A stretch of DNA of 64,000 bases from Echinicola salinicaeni (lineage in GTDB: Bacteria > Bacteroidota > Bacteroidia > Cytophagales > Cyclobacteriaceae). Shown here piece after piece: positions 36,431 through 44,823 of the stretch. Position 1 is the stretch's first letter. Every line of letters starts with the position of its first letter. The position numbers were made by a program, and so were the translations under genes. The stretch is taken from the NCBI RefSeq assembly GCF_014280965.1, contig NZ_JACODZ010000006.1, positions 248,001 through 312,000 of the forward strand, given 5' to 3'. The notes under the pieces were generated by a model, which saw only the letters and a program-made list of their open reading frames with translations, made no database searches and was not told the DNA's origin.

Positions 36431-38296
36431 TTATCTTCCTAAATATACTGTGAGTATGGATAAATCAGCTGGTGATACTCCACTGATTCTGGATGCTTGT
36501 CCTAAGGTTTCCGGTTTTACTTTACTGAGCTTTTGTTTGCCTTCTGCAGATAGGGCCGGAACTGATAAATAATCAAAATTAAGTGGTATTTTGAAATTCT
36601 CCATATTGTTGAGCTTTTCTACCATCTGTTGTTCTTTCTCGATATAGCTATTATATTTTACTTGAATTTCAGCTTGTTCTAATACCTGTTTAGGGTATCT
36701 ACTTAAGTAGCTGTTTAATTCTTCATCCAAGTTCTTAATAGTTTGTAAACCTAATTGTGGTCTTTTTAGTAATTTTTCTACTGTAATTTTTTCCTTAATA
36801 GTAGCAGTTTGTAAGTCTTCCAAACCTGTGTTGATACTATCTGGGCTAAGCTTTTTCTGCTTGAGATCATTGATCAATTTCGCAGTATCATTCTTTTTGT
36901 CCATCATTTTATCTAATCTCTCATCAGATGCTAAACCAAGTTTATGGCCTAATTCTGTTAAACGGAGATCAGCATTGTCCTGTCTTAATAATAGTCTGAA
37001 CTCAGCCCTGGAGGTAAACATCCTATAAGGTTCTTCTGTACCCTTATTGATTAAGTCATCTATCAATACACCAATATAAGCATCTGATCTTTTAAGAATG
37101 AATGGCGCTTCTTCTTTTACTTTTTGAGCGGCATTCATACCGGCAACTAAACCTTGTGATGCTGCTTCTTCATAACCTGTCGTGCCATTGATTTGGCCTG
37201 CGAAAAACAGATTTTCTACCAATTGTGTTTCAAGTGTAAGCTTCAATTGAGTAGGTGGGAAGAAGTCATATTCTATCGCATAACCCGGGCGGAACATTTT
37301 ACAATTCTCAAAACCCTGAATTTTTCTAATGGCATTATATTGTACATCTTCTGGTAGAGAGGTGGAAAATCCATTTACATAGATTTCAACTGTATCCCAA
37401 CCTTCAGGTTCAACAAATATTTGGTGTCTATCTCGTTCTGCAAAGCGATTGATTTTATCTTCTATAGAAGGACAATATCTTGGACCCAAACCTTGAATTC
37501 TGCCATTAAACATAGGAGATCGATCAAATCCTGTTTCCAATGTTTCATGAACTTCTTTATTGGTATAAGTGATCCAACAGGTTTTTTGTTCTTTTAGAGG
37601 TGTTGTTTCATCGGAAAATGAAAACTTCTCTGGTTTTTCGTCACCGTATTGCACCTCCATTTTAGAATAATCAAGACTTCTCCCGTCTACTCTCGGAGGC
37701 GTTCCTGTCTTCATTCTACCTGCTTCAAAGCCAAGTTCTACCAATTGCTCTGTAATTCCTCTCGCAGCAGCCTCCCCTGTTCTACCGCCCCCAAATTGTT
37801 TTTCTCCGATATGGATAAGACCATTAAGAAAAGTACCATTGGTTAAGACAACGGATTTTGCTTTTATTTCTAATCCAATACTGGTTCTTACGCCTGTGAC
37901 ACGTTTGTCTTTTACGATCAAGCCAGTAATCATTTCTTGCCAAAAGTCTACATTGGGAGTTCTTTCTAATGCTAGTCTCCATTCTTCTGCAAATCTCATT
38001 CGGTCATTTTGTGATCTTGGAGACCACATTGCGGGGCCTTTTGAGCGATTTAGCATTCTGAATTGGATCATCGATTTATCAGAAATGATACCAGATTGTC
38101 CACCTAGGGCATCAATTTCCCTTACGATTTGTCCTTTTGCCACCCCTCCCATTGCAGGATTACATGACATTTGGGCAATAGTATTCATGTTCATTGTACA
38201 TAAAAGCACTGAACTCCCCATCTTTGCTGCAGCATGCGCGGCTTCACAACCAGCATGACCAGCTCCCACTACTATTACGTCGTACTCTGGAAACAT
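36431..38296 (-). CDS. mnmG: tRNA uridine-5-carboxymethylaminomethyl synthase subunit MnmG (GidA)
   Basis: About 621 residues from the ATG at 38296 (MFPEYDVIVVGAGHAGCEAA); a TTG two codons upstream is less likely. FAD-binding VVGAGHAGCEAA, then the signatures CNPAMGGVAKGQIVREIDALGG, FNGRIQGLGPRYCPSIEDK and GYEEAASQGLVAGMNAA, are all present. With MnmE it installs the aminomethyl group at wobble U34 of certain tRNAs. In many bacteria gidA lies next to the origin; here it is 2.6 kb from the DnaA-box cluster and directly preceded by four parS-like sites. Confidence 0.98.
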   Translation of the reverse strand: MFPEYDVIVVGAGHAGCEAAHAAAKMGSSVLLCTMNMNTIAQMSCNPAMGGVAKGQIVREIDALGGQSGIISDKSMIQFRMLNRSKGPAMWSPRSQNDRMRFAEEWRLALERTPNVDFWQEMITGLIVKDKRVTGVRTSIGLEIKAKSVVLTNGTFLNGLIHIGEKQFGGGRTGEAAARGITEQLVELGFEAGRMKTGTPPRVDGRSLDYSKMEVQYGDEKPEKFSFSDETTPLKEQKTCWITYTNKEVHETLETGFDRSPMFNGRIQGLGPRYCPSIEDKINRFAERDRHQIFVEPEGWDTVEIYVNGFSTSLPEDVQYNAIRKIQGFENCKMFRPGYAIEYDFFPPTQLKLTLETQLVENLFFAGQINGTTGYEEAASQGLVAGMNAAQKVKEEAPFILKRSDAYIGVLIDDLINKGTEEPYRMFTSRAEFRLLLRQDNADLRLTELGHKLGLASDERLDKMMDKKNDTAKLINDLKQKKLSPDSINTGLEDLQTATIKEKITVEKLLKRPQLGLQTIKNLDEELNSYLSRYPKQVLEQAEIQVKYNSYIEKEQQMVEKLNNMENFKIPLNFDYLSVPALSAEGKQKLSKVKPETLGQASRISGVSPADLSILTVYLGR

Positions 38297-38314
38297 AATC
38301 AAATAAGTTTAAGG

Positions 38315-38330
38315 TGTTCCACGTGGAACA
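38315..38330. promoter_or_regulatory. parS site 1 (ParB binding)
   Basis: tgttccacgtggaaca, a perfect 16-base palindrome (18 with flanks) matching the parS core TGTTNCACGTGNAACA. It lies 18 bases upstream of the mnmG start, so ParB binding could also affect mnmG transcription. Confidence 0.88.
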
Positions 38331-38360
38331 CGTCTGTTAAGATTTTGTCTTTCATCACAA

Positions 38361-38376
38361 TGTTTCACGTGGAACA
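38361..38376. promoter_or_regulatory. parS site 2 with extended palindrome arms
   Basis: tgtttcacgtggaaca. The palindrome extends outward to 38351-38386 through perfect 14-base arms (ttcatcacaatgtt / aacattgtgatgaa), so this site could also form a long hairpin or act as a terminator for the ybeY side. Confidence 0.88.
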
Positions 38377-38402
38377 TTGTGATGAAGTTTGATGTTTTTT
38401 AG

Positions 38403-38418
38403 TGTTCCACGTGAAACG
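38403..38418. promoter_or_regulatory. parS site 3
   Basis: tgttccacgtgaaacg: parS core with one deviation at the last base. Confidence 0.82.
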
Positions 38419-38458
38419 TTTTGGAAATGCATAAGGTTTATGATATGAGTATTGTATG

Positions 38459-38474
38459 TGTTTCACGTGGAACA
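38459..38474. promoter_or_regulatory. parS site 4
   Basis: tgtttcacgtggaaca, ending two bases before the ybeY stop codon region. Fourth site within 160 bases. Confidence 0.88.
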
Positions 38475-38476
38475 TT

Positions 38477-38914
38477 TTATTTTTCTATTGCTAGTTTGAA
38501 GAAACTATTTATGGATTCGTTTTCTTTTGTTCGCATGGTTTGGGTTTCTGTCGGGGTTTTGTCTTTGTAGCCACAGAGATGAAGTATTCCGTGACAAAGA
38601 ACTCTGAGGATTTCTTTTTGAAAATCCTGGTCTTCTTTTTTAGCGTTGTCTTTTACTCTTTCTATACTAATGAATATGTCGCTTTCGATATTATTTTCTT
38701 CTTCTGAATTATCAAAGGTGATGATATCAGTATAGGTGTCATGGTTTAGGTATTCTACATTTATTTGATGCAAGTATTCATCTGTGCAGAATATGTAGTT
38801 TAAGTCAGAAATGGTGAAGCCTTCTTTTTGTGCGATAAGTCTTAACCATTTCTTCGTTATGTTTTTTTTAGGAAGATTGTATTTGATGTCTTCTTGGAAG
38901 AAATTTATGGCCAT
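38477..38914 (-). CDS. ybeY: Endoribonuclease YbeY (rRNA maturation)
   Basis: 145 residues. The UPF0054 core NHDTYTDIITFDNS and the metal motif CHGILHLCGYKDKT are present. The first two His of H-x3-H-x5-H are kept, but the third ligand position is Asp (GYKD instead of GYDH), a form I recall from other Bacteroidota. It processes 16S rRNA ends and takes part in ribosome quality control. The start is separated by one base from the RsbW-like gene, implying one operon. Confidence 0.93.
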   Translation of the reverse strand: MAINFFQEDIKYNLPKKNITKKWLRLIAQKEGFTISDLNYIFCTDEYLHQINVEYLNHDTYTDIITFDNSEEENNIESDIFISIERVKDNAKKEDQDFQKEILRVLCHGILHLCGYKDKTPTETQTMRTKENESINSFFKLAIEK

Positions 38915-38915
38915 A

Positions 38916-39317
38916 TCAGTTCATGTAGAATGTCAATACTGTTTTTTTGCCTTCTTCTTCGAATTTGACTTCATCACAAAGGTTTTTCATGATGAATACT
39001 CCTCTTCCACCCGATTTTTCAATGTTTTCAGGAGAAGTGGGGTCTTGTAAATTGTCAAAGTCAAAGCCTTTGCCTTCGTCTTCAATGATAAACTTTAATT
39101 GGTCTTCGAGGAAATTTAGTTCCAATTTTACGGTTTTTTGTGCGTCTCCCTGATTTCCATGGATAATGGCATTGCTGACACATTCCGTGACTGAAATCAT
39201 GATATTTCCATAAATGTCATCATTGATTTGGAATTTCTCCTTTGCGTTATCAATGAAGCTTTCTATGATTTTTATGTTCTCGATAAGAGAAGGGATAGAA
39301 ATTTTGATCGATTTCAT
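38916..39317 (-). CDS. RsbW-like anti-sigma factor kinase (HATPase)
   Basis: 133 residues forming a lone GHKL ATPase domain: N-box VTECVSNAIIHGNQGD, G1 box IEDEGKGFDF and G2 box SGGRGVFIMKNLCDEV. The size and lack of sensor domains fit the RsbW/SpoIIAB group of serine kinases that bind sigma factors or STAS proteins. No partner anti-anti-sigma gene is nearby. Located one base upstream of ybeY. Confidence 0.88.
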   Translation of the reverse strand: MKSIKISIPSLIENIKIIESFIDNAKEKFQINDDIYGNIMISVTECVSNAIIHGNQGDAQKTVKLELNFLEDQLKFIIEDEGKGFDFDNLQDPTSPENIEKSGGRGVFIMKNLCDEVKFEEEGKKTVLTFYMN

Positions 39318-39356
39318 TAAGTTTATCTTGTTATTTATCTTCCTAAATATGTATAC

Positions 39357-40118
39357 CTATTTGATCTCCAATGAAATTGGACAGTGATCTGAATGAACCA
39401 CATCTGCTAGGATTTCTGCTCCAGTAATCCTTTCCTTCATTGGGGTGCTAGTCATATGGTAATCTATTCTCCAACCTTTATTGTTTGCTCTGGAATTGGC
39501 TCGGTAGCTCCACCAAGAATATTGATGAGGATCTGTATTGATCAGTCTGAAGCTGTCATCAAATCCTGAGTTTGTGAATTTGTCCATCCATGCCCTTTCT
39601 TCAGGTAGAAAACCTGAAGTGTTTTTATTGGAGGCCGGGTTATGGATATCTATAGCCTTATGACAGATATTATAATCCCCACTCAGGATAAGATTCGGTA
39701 GCTGCTTTGTCAAGTCTTGTGTATAATCGTAAATTTCGTCAAGGAATTCGTATTTGAAATCCTGTCTTGGTCCACCAGTTGTTCCTGACGGGAAATAAGC
39801 GCTGATAAAAGAAAAATCTTTAAAGTCAGCCCTGATCATTCTCCCTTCATCGTCAAATGATGATATACCCATGCCATATTCAATGTTTTTTGGTTTTTCT
39901 TTGCTCAATATGGCTACTCCACTATATCCTTTTTTAACAGCTGGATACCAATAACTATGATAGCCTAAGTCTTCTAATAGATTAATTTCTATCTGATCCT
40001 TAGTGGCTTTTATTTCTTGTAATCCGATGATGTCAGGAGAGTATTCTGCCAACCATTCGGCAAAACCTTTCCTCATAGCGGCTCTTATACCATTGACATT
40101 ATAGGATACGATATTCAT
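39357..40118 (-). CDS. xth: Exodeoxyribonuclease III
   Basis: 253 residues. Catalytic motifs of the ExoIII/APE1 family: NIVSYNVNGIRAA, GLQEIKA (metal-binding Glu), SGDYNICHKAIDIHNP (Asp/Asn), and SDHCPISLEI (Asp-His). It removes 3' blocking groups and incises at abasic sites in base excision repair. Its own transcription unit ends before the RsbW-like gene. Confidence 0.96.
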   Translation of the reverse strand: MNIVSYNVNGIRAAMRKGFAEWLAEYSPDIIGLQEIKATKDQIEINLLEDLGYHSYWYPAVKKGYSGVAILSKEKPKNIEYGMGISSFDDEGRMIRADFKDFSFISAYFPSGTTGGPRQDFKYEFLDEIYDYTQDLTKQLPNLILSGDYNICHKAIDIHNPASNKNTSGFLPEERAWMDKFTNSGFDDSFRLINTDPHQYSWWSYRANSRANNKGWRIDYHMTSTPMKERITGAEILADVVHSDHCPISLEIK

Positions 40119-40202
40119 ATTGTAATAGATTTATTTTTGTTAGTCTTTGGTTTAATAATTATCCTTTAAGACTAAATAATATATTTATTCAAAGTAAATT
40201 CT

Positions 40203-40565
40203 CTATTTAATGTCTATTTCAAATTCTTTTTCGAAATATTCCAAGACTTGGATTTTTAAGAGTTTTTCTTGCTCAAGGATGTCAAAATGGGGCAATTCTT
40301 TTATTAATTTCCAATGTGGCCAACCATCTTGATCGATGAAATCAAGCTCATAAAATCCTGCTAGGCTCAAAACCTTACAAATAGCTATGTGCATTAAATC
40401 CTGCTTTTGCTCCTTGCTAAAGTTTTTGATGCCCTGTCCAAGTTCTTGAACGCCTATAATGAAGAGCACGCCATTAAGGTCTGCAGGTTTTTTACCAATA
40501 AGGTCATGCAAACCAACCAAGAGTTTTCCCCATCTCTTTTCAATATCTAGATCTTTTTTTAACAT
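40203..40565 (-). CDS. Conserved-looking hypothetical protein
   Basis: 120 residues, soluble, no signal. A mix of helices (LFIIGVQELGQGIKNFSKEQKQDLMHIAICKVL) and a C-terminal acidic helix (VLEYFEKEFEIDIK). The composition and the overlap TAATG with the upstream AhpD-like gene argue for a real, translationally coupled gene. No function recognised. Confidence 0.75.
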   Translation of the reverse strand: MLKKDLDIEKRWGKLLVGLHDLIGKKPADLNGVLFIIGVQELGQGIKNFSKEQKQDLMHIAICKVLSLAGFYELDFIDQDGWPHWKLIKELPHFDILEQEKLLKIQVLEYFEKEFEIDIK

Positions 40566-40912
40566 TATCCCTTTTGTTCTTCTAATTCCTCCCAGTATTC
40601 AACTGCTTTGCGCAGATGTGGAATGACAATGGTGCCTCCAATAAGATTGGCAATGGAAAATACCTCAAAAACCTGTTCTTTACTAAGGCCAACTTCATGG
40701 CATTTGCCCAAATGATAGCGCACACAATCATCACAGCGTAAAACCATAGAGCAGGCCAAGCCAATCATTTCCTTGGATTTAATGTCCACTGCCCCTTCAG
40801 AAAAGGCATTGGTATCCAGGTTGAAAATGCGTTTCAGTACTTTATTGTCTTCTCCAAGGATCTTTTCGTTCATCTTGGCGCGGTACTCGTTGAATTCGTC
40901 TACTAAATTCAT
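40565..40912 (-). CDS. Carboxymuconolactone decarboxylase / AhpD-like protein
   Basis: 115 residues, one AhpD-like helical domain with the redox pair in LRCDDCVRYHLGKCHEVGLS (C-x2-C followed by the conserved His). Members act as peroxidatic alkylhydroperoxidases or as decarboxylases. The CxxC-x3-H arrangement favours a redox role. Overlaps the 120-residue gene downstream and is divergent from comF, with 82 bases between the two starts. Confidence 0.87.
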   Translation of the reverse strand: MNLVDEFNEYRAKMNEKILGEDNKVLKRIFNLDTNAFSEGAVDIKSKEMIGLACSMVLRCDDCVRYHLGKCHEVGLSKEQVFEVFSIANLIGGTIVIPHLRKAVEYWEELEEQKG

Positions 40913-40994
40913 TAACTTATAGGATAGTTTTTATCTAAATAGCAAATATAACAGGTATTTTCCTGTCAATTAGAACTAACAAGTCTTTTTCCTA

Positions 40995-41687
40995 ATGCGT
41001 TTCAATTTTTTATATGATTTTTTGGCATTAATATTCCCCCAAAGCTGTTGTTTATGCAAACGGAGCCTATTTGACTTTGAAAATCAATTGTGCAGAATCT
41101 GCCAAGCAAAACTTCCTGTGACTACTTATCATTTACGACCACAAAACAATGATTTGGCCATTAAGGTTTATGGGCTTACTCAAGCAAGTAATGTGATGTC
41201 TTTCCTCCAGTTTACAAAAAAAGGAATTAGTCAGAAGCTGCTTCATCAATTGAAATACAGAAATAAACCTGAATTGGGGCAGGTATTGGGAAAGCTTTAT
41301 GGGCAAAGGTTGTTGGAAAGTGGTTTTCAAATAGGCTGGGATGCGGTTTTGGCAGTGCCGCTTCATCCCCTTAAAGAGAAGCAACGTGGTTATAACCAAA
41401 GTCTTCAATTTGCGATAGGACTAGGAGCTGTGCTGGACATCCAGGTGGGGCAAAGTCTCAAAAGAACCCGTTTTACTTCCACACAAACTAAAAAGTCCCG
41501 TTTGGAAAGGATAAAAAATGTAGAAGGCGTATTTGCTATAGCTTCAGAGGAAGAAATAAAAGGGAAGAATTTATTATTGGTGGATGATGTAATGACTACA
41601 GGTGCTACCCTCGCAGCCTGTGCGAATATACTTTTGGAGGCTGGCGCAGATCAGGTAGATTTAGCTGTGATAGCTGCAGGTAAATGA
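40995..41687 (+). CDS. comF: ComF family phosphoribosyltransferase-like protein
   Basis: 230 residues. The N-terminal zinc finger (CCLCKRSLFDFENQLCRICQ) and C-terminal PRTase domain with the PRPP loop NLLLVDDVMTTGATLAAC and AVPLHPLKEKQRGYNQS define ComF/GntX. It is needed for DNA uptake during natural transformation in some bacteria; no other competence genes are visible here. First gene of a long plus-strand run. Confidence 0.93.
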   Translation: MRFNFLYDFLALIFPQSCCLCKRSLFDFENQLCRICQAKLPVTTYHLRPQNNDLAIKVYGLTQASNVMSFLQFTKKGISQKLLHQLKYRNKPELGQVLGKLYGQRLLESGFQIGWDAVLAVPLHPLKEKQRGYNQSLQFAIGLGAVLDIQVGQSLKRTRFTSTQTKKSRLERIKNVEGVFAIASEEEIKGKNLLLVDDVMTTGATLAACANILLEAGADQVDLAVIAAGK

Positions 41688-41805
41688 TTGAAAACTCCAT
41701 CGTTCTTACCAAAAGAGGAAAGATCATATTCAACCAGAATTAGTTTGATTTATCCATTATGCATGGCTAAGTTCGAATGATTGGATATCTTTTTATTCAT
41801 AAGCT

Positions 41806-42306
41806 ATGAAAATTCAGCAGATAATAGAAAAATTGGGATTGGAACCGCACCCTGAGGGTGGTTATTTTAAGGAAGTGTACAGAAGTAAGGGGGAAATTGA
41901 TCAAGGAAGTTTGTCTGAGGGATTTACTGGAAAAAGAAATTATTCCACCAGTATTTACTTTATGCTGACGTCAGATACCTTTTCGGCCTTTCATCGCATC
42001 AAGCAGGATGAAATATGGCATTTTTATATGGGGGCTCCTATTCGGCTTCACTCCATATCTCCTGCAGGAATTCATAGGGATTATATTATAGGTACAGATT
42101 TAGTAAATGGGCATATCCCCCAACTGGTAGTTCCTGCTGGGGATTGGTTTGCTGCTAAGGTGGTTGAGAAAAATGCTTTTGCCTTAGTTGGCTGTACCGT
42201 GTCACCGGGTTTTGATTTTAGGGATTTTGAATTGGCCGAGCGGGAAAAGTTAGCTGAAGCCTATCCCGATCATAAGGCTTTGATTGAGCGGTTTACTAGA
42301 GAATGA
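41806..42306 (+). CDS. Cupin protein, DUF985 family
   Basis: 166 residues. The typical opening LGLEPHPEGGYFKEVYRS, and the cupin strands ISIYFMLTSDTF-like, SAFHRIKQDEIWHFYMGAPI and VVPAGDWFAAKVV are present, with His residues suitable for a metal site. DUF985 cupins have been linked to sugar or small-molecule binding; function here unknown. Stand-alone on the plus strand. Confidence 0.88.
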   Translation: MKIQQIIEKLGLEPHPEGGYFKEVYRSKGEIDQGSLSEGFTGKRNYSTSIYFMLTSDTFSAFHRIKQDEIWHFYMGAPIRLHSISPAGIHRDYIIGTDLVNGHIPQLVVPAGDWFAAKVVEKNAFALVGCTVSPGFDFRDFELAEREKLAEAYPDHKALIERFTRE

Positions 42307-42471
42307 TCCCGGAAAAGTGTTCTCCATAAATATATTTGTTTTGTCAAGAATGATTAATCAGCTTTTTTTAAAACCATATTACCATATACAATCTCCTTTT
42401 AATCAGCTATAATACACCGATATCTTCTAAAAAATGCTTAAATTGATTAGGACACCAAAACCTCAAAGCAA

Positions 42472-42843
42472 ATGAAATTAGGCGCTTTTTCTATAAGTCT
42501 TAGTGTTAAGGATATTAAGGCTTCCAAAGACTTTTATGAAAAATTGGGATTTGAAGTTTTTGCTGGAGATATGGAAAAGAATTATCTGATCATGAAAAAT
42601 GGCAATGCTTTGATCGGATTATTTCAGGGCATGTTTGAGCAGAATATCCTGACCTTTAATCCAGGATGGGATGAGAATGCCAGCAGCCTGAAGGATTTTG
42701 ATGATGTAAGGAAGATCCAGCAGCATATAAAAGATTCAGGAATCAAGCCTGTGCAAGAAACTGATGAATCAGGATCAGGCCCAGGTGGTTTTGTGATTAT
42801 TGACCCTGATGGAAATCCAGTGTTGATTGATCAACACATTTGA
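42472..42843 (+). CDS. VOC family protein (glyoxalase-like)
   Basis: 123 residues with one vicinal-oxygen-chelate domain: ISLSVKDIKASKDFYEKLGFEV, then GPGGFVIIDPDGNPVLIDQH at the end. Such single-domain proteins dimerise to form metal or ligand sites; many serve in antibiotic resistance, aldehyde detoxification or unknown roles. The position of the first usual His is taken by Ser (ISLSV), so catalytic metal binding is doubtful. Confidence 0.87.
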   Translation: MKLGAFSISLSVKDIKASKDFYEKLGFEVFAGDMEKNYLIMKNGNALIGLFQGMFEQNILTFNPGWDENASSLKDFDDVRKIQQHIKDSGIKPVQETDESGSGPGGFVIIDPDGNPVLIDQHI

Positions 42844-42990
42844 GCCGATGCCAATTAGCTTTTCTATATGCTATTGGGTTTTGATGAGAAGTTCAATAGA
42901 TGAGTATTAGATTGACTTACCACAGATTGAAATACTTTTTCAAAAACTTGGAAAAAGTATTGGTCATTTTCCACTTTAAACCCAATCAAG

Positions 42991-44019
42991 ATGAATTCAG
43001 AACAAGTTAGCCCAGAAAAAATCCTTCAAGTTGGTATGGGGTTTTTTGCCAGCAAGACCTTATTAGTGGCCGTAAAAATGGGACTTTTTACCTTTTTATC
43101 CTTTGGTAAACAGTCTTCCAAGGCCATTCAGGAAAAATTTGGTTTGGACGATAGGTCTTTATATGATTTCTTGGATGCACTGGTTTCCCTTGGATTTTTG
43201 GAAAGAGAGGGAATTAAATCTGATGCCTATTATTCTAATTCACCCGATGCTAATCAATTCTTAGATAGGAATAAGCCCAGTTATGTGGGGGGGATTTTGG
43301 AAATGGCCAATAATAGGCTTTACCCCTTTTGGAATAATCTGGAAGAAGCATTGAAAACAGGGAAACCTCAAAATGAAGCCAAAGAGGGTGATGGATCCAT
43401 TTTTGAAATGGTCTATGCAGATGAAAATAAACTAAGGGAGTTCTTGAATGCGATGGCCGGCATACAAATGGGTAACTTTATCATGTTTGCCAATGAGTTT
43501 GATTTTTCCCCCTATTTCACCCATTGTGACATTGGAGGTGCAGGAGGATATCTGGCTGCTCAGATAGCCCTGAACAATTCCCATATGAGTTGTGTTTCCT
43601 TCGATTTAGAACCTGTTTCGCCCATTGCTTTGGATAATATTCGTTCTATGGGATTGGAAGAGCGAGTGAAAGTCCAATCAGGTGACTTTTTTGAGGACAA
43701 TTTTCCAAAAGTAGATGTAATAACGATGGGAAATATTTTGCATGATTGGGGGATAGCTGATAAGAAAATGCTTATCAGCAAGGCCTATGAGGCATTGCCC
43801 GAAGGAGGTGCCTTGGTCATCATTGAAAATATCATTGACAATGAGCGTAGAGACAATACTTTTGGATTGCTGATGTCCTTGAACATGTTGATAGAGACCG
43901 AGGCTGGTTATGATTTTAGTATGGGAGATTTTGAAGTGTTGGCTAAGGAAGCGGGATTTAAGGAGGTTTCATTAATGCGACTTACAGGACCTACCAGTGC
44001 TGCCATAGCTAAAAAATAA
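42991..44019 (+). CDS. O-methyltransferase (acetylserotonin/hydroxyneurosporene type)
   Basis: 342 residues. An N-terminal dimerisation winged helix (MGFFASKTLLVAVKMGLFTF..SKAIQEKFGLDDRSLYDFLDALVSLGFL) is followed by a methyltransferase domain with the SAM site CDIGGAGGYLAAQIA and the motif GNILHDWGIADKK, in which His-Asp would position the substrate hydroxyl. The family methylates aromatic hydroxyls. Followed directly by a strong terminator. An aromatic amino acid decarboxylase lies 1.9 kb further on, a possible but unproven connection. Confidence 0.9.
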   Translation: MNSEQVSPEKILQVGMGFFASKTLLVAVKMGLFTFLSFGKQSSKAIQEKFGLDDRSLYDFLDALVSLGFLEREGIKSDAYYSNSPDANQFLDRNKPSYVGGILEMANNRLYPFWNNLEEALKTGKPQNEAKEGDGSIFEMVYADENKLREFLNAMAGIQMGNFIMFANEFDFSPYFTHCDIGGAGGYLAAQIALNNSHMSCVSFDLEPVSPIALDNIRSMGLEERVKVQSGDFFEDNFPKVDVITMGNILHDWGIADKKMLISKAYEALPEGGALVIIENIIDNERRDNTFGLLMSLNMLIETEAGYDFSMGDFEVLAKEAGFKEVSLMRLTGPTSAAIAKK

Positions 44020-44026
44020 AATTAAG

Positions 44027-44066
44027 GGAGAATTGTATGAATTTTACAATTCTCCGACTTTCTTTT
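44027..44066 (+). terminator. Rho-independent terminator of O-methyltransferase gene
   Basis: A perfect 11-bp stem ggagaattgta (44027-44037) / tacaattctcc (44045-44055) with a 7-base loop and a T-rich tail. Confidence 0.82.
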
Positions 44067-44103
44067 GATAATTTCATCCTAGGATTATTGATTTTATCAG
44101 TCT

Positions 44104-44721
44104 ATGGATAAGAAGGAAAATAGAACAGTTGCAAAAGAGCTCGTTTGGTATGTCAGTTATGGATCTAATTTGTTAGAAGAAAGATTCCTATGCTATATCT
44201 GTGGCGGGCAACCTAAAGGAGCTAGCAGAACTTATAATGGGTGTGTGGATAAGTCGCTTCCTAAAGATAAAAAAGGCCTTATAATTAACCATGAGCTGTA
44301 TTTTGCCAAGGAAGCGAAAGTGTGGCATAATGGTGGGGTTGCATTTATCCACAGGGAAAAAGACCTGTCTTCCAAAACCTTTGGGAGGATGTATCTGATC
44401 ACAAAAGATCAGTTTTTGGATGTGGTGATGCAGGAAAATGCGCTTAGCGAACGTCCTGATATCGATTTTAAAGCTATCCAAAAAGAAAAAAACGGTGTTT
44501 TGACCAATGCTAATTGGTATAATACTATTTGTTATTTGGGTGAATATGAAGGAGCCCCTATTTATACTTTTACCCATCATAAGCTCATTTCTCCCAAAGT
44601 ACAACCTCATCCCTCCTATTTATCCACAATTATAGCTGGAATCAAGGAAACTTTTAAACTTTCTGAATCAGAAATACATGCCTATTTATCCTCAAAGGGG
44701 TACTTTAAGGAACTTTATTAA
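44104..44721 (+). CDS. Gamma-glutamylcyclotransferase-like protein
   Basis: 205 residues. The opening WYVSYGSNLLEERFLCYI carries the YGSN substrate loop of the gamma-glutamylcyclotransferase fold, followed by a mixed alpha/beta body (GVAFIHREKDLSSKTFGRMYLI, ICYLGEYEGAPIYTFTHH). Resembles the YkqA-like group. The general acid Glu cannot be placed with certainty. Contains three perfect DnaA 9-mers in its coding sequence (44244, 44345, 44620). Confidence 0.7.
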   Translation: MDKKENRTVAKELVWYVSYGSNLLEERFLCYICGGQPKGASRTYNGCVDKSLPKDKKGLIINHELYFAKEAKVWHNGGVAFIHREKDLSSKTFGRMYLITKDQFLDVVMQENALSERPDIDFKAIQKEKNGVLTNANWYNTICYLGEYEGAPIYTFTHHKLISPKVQPHPSYLSTIIAGIKETFKLSESEIHAYLSSKGYFKELY

Positions 44722-44823
44722 GATAGTTGGAGGCAACTAGAATAAGCAAAAGGGCTATTTATATTTATTTCTTTTGCCCTTGAAATCTCATTTCTTATTT
44801 TTAATCCAAAGCCATTATATTTT

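Noticed and set aside
40141-40174. Terminator downstream of the 120-residue gene
   Set aside because: Only a 7-bp AT-rich stem (tagtctt/aagacta) with a 20-base loop; too weak to list.
44188-44610. 140-codon minus-strand frame opposite the cyclotransferase-like gene
   Set aside because: It mirrors a well-supported plus-strand gene with a YGSN motif; the minus frame has no recognisable motif and is explained as a shadow.
44743-44790. Terminator after the cyclotransferase-like gene
   Set aside because: gcaaaag/cttttgc and aagggc/gccctt pairings exist, but they compete and are weak with a long loop, so not called.
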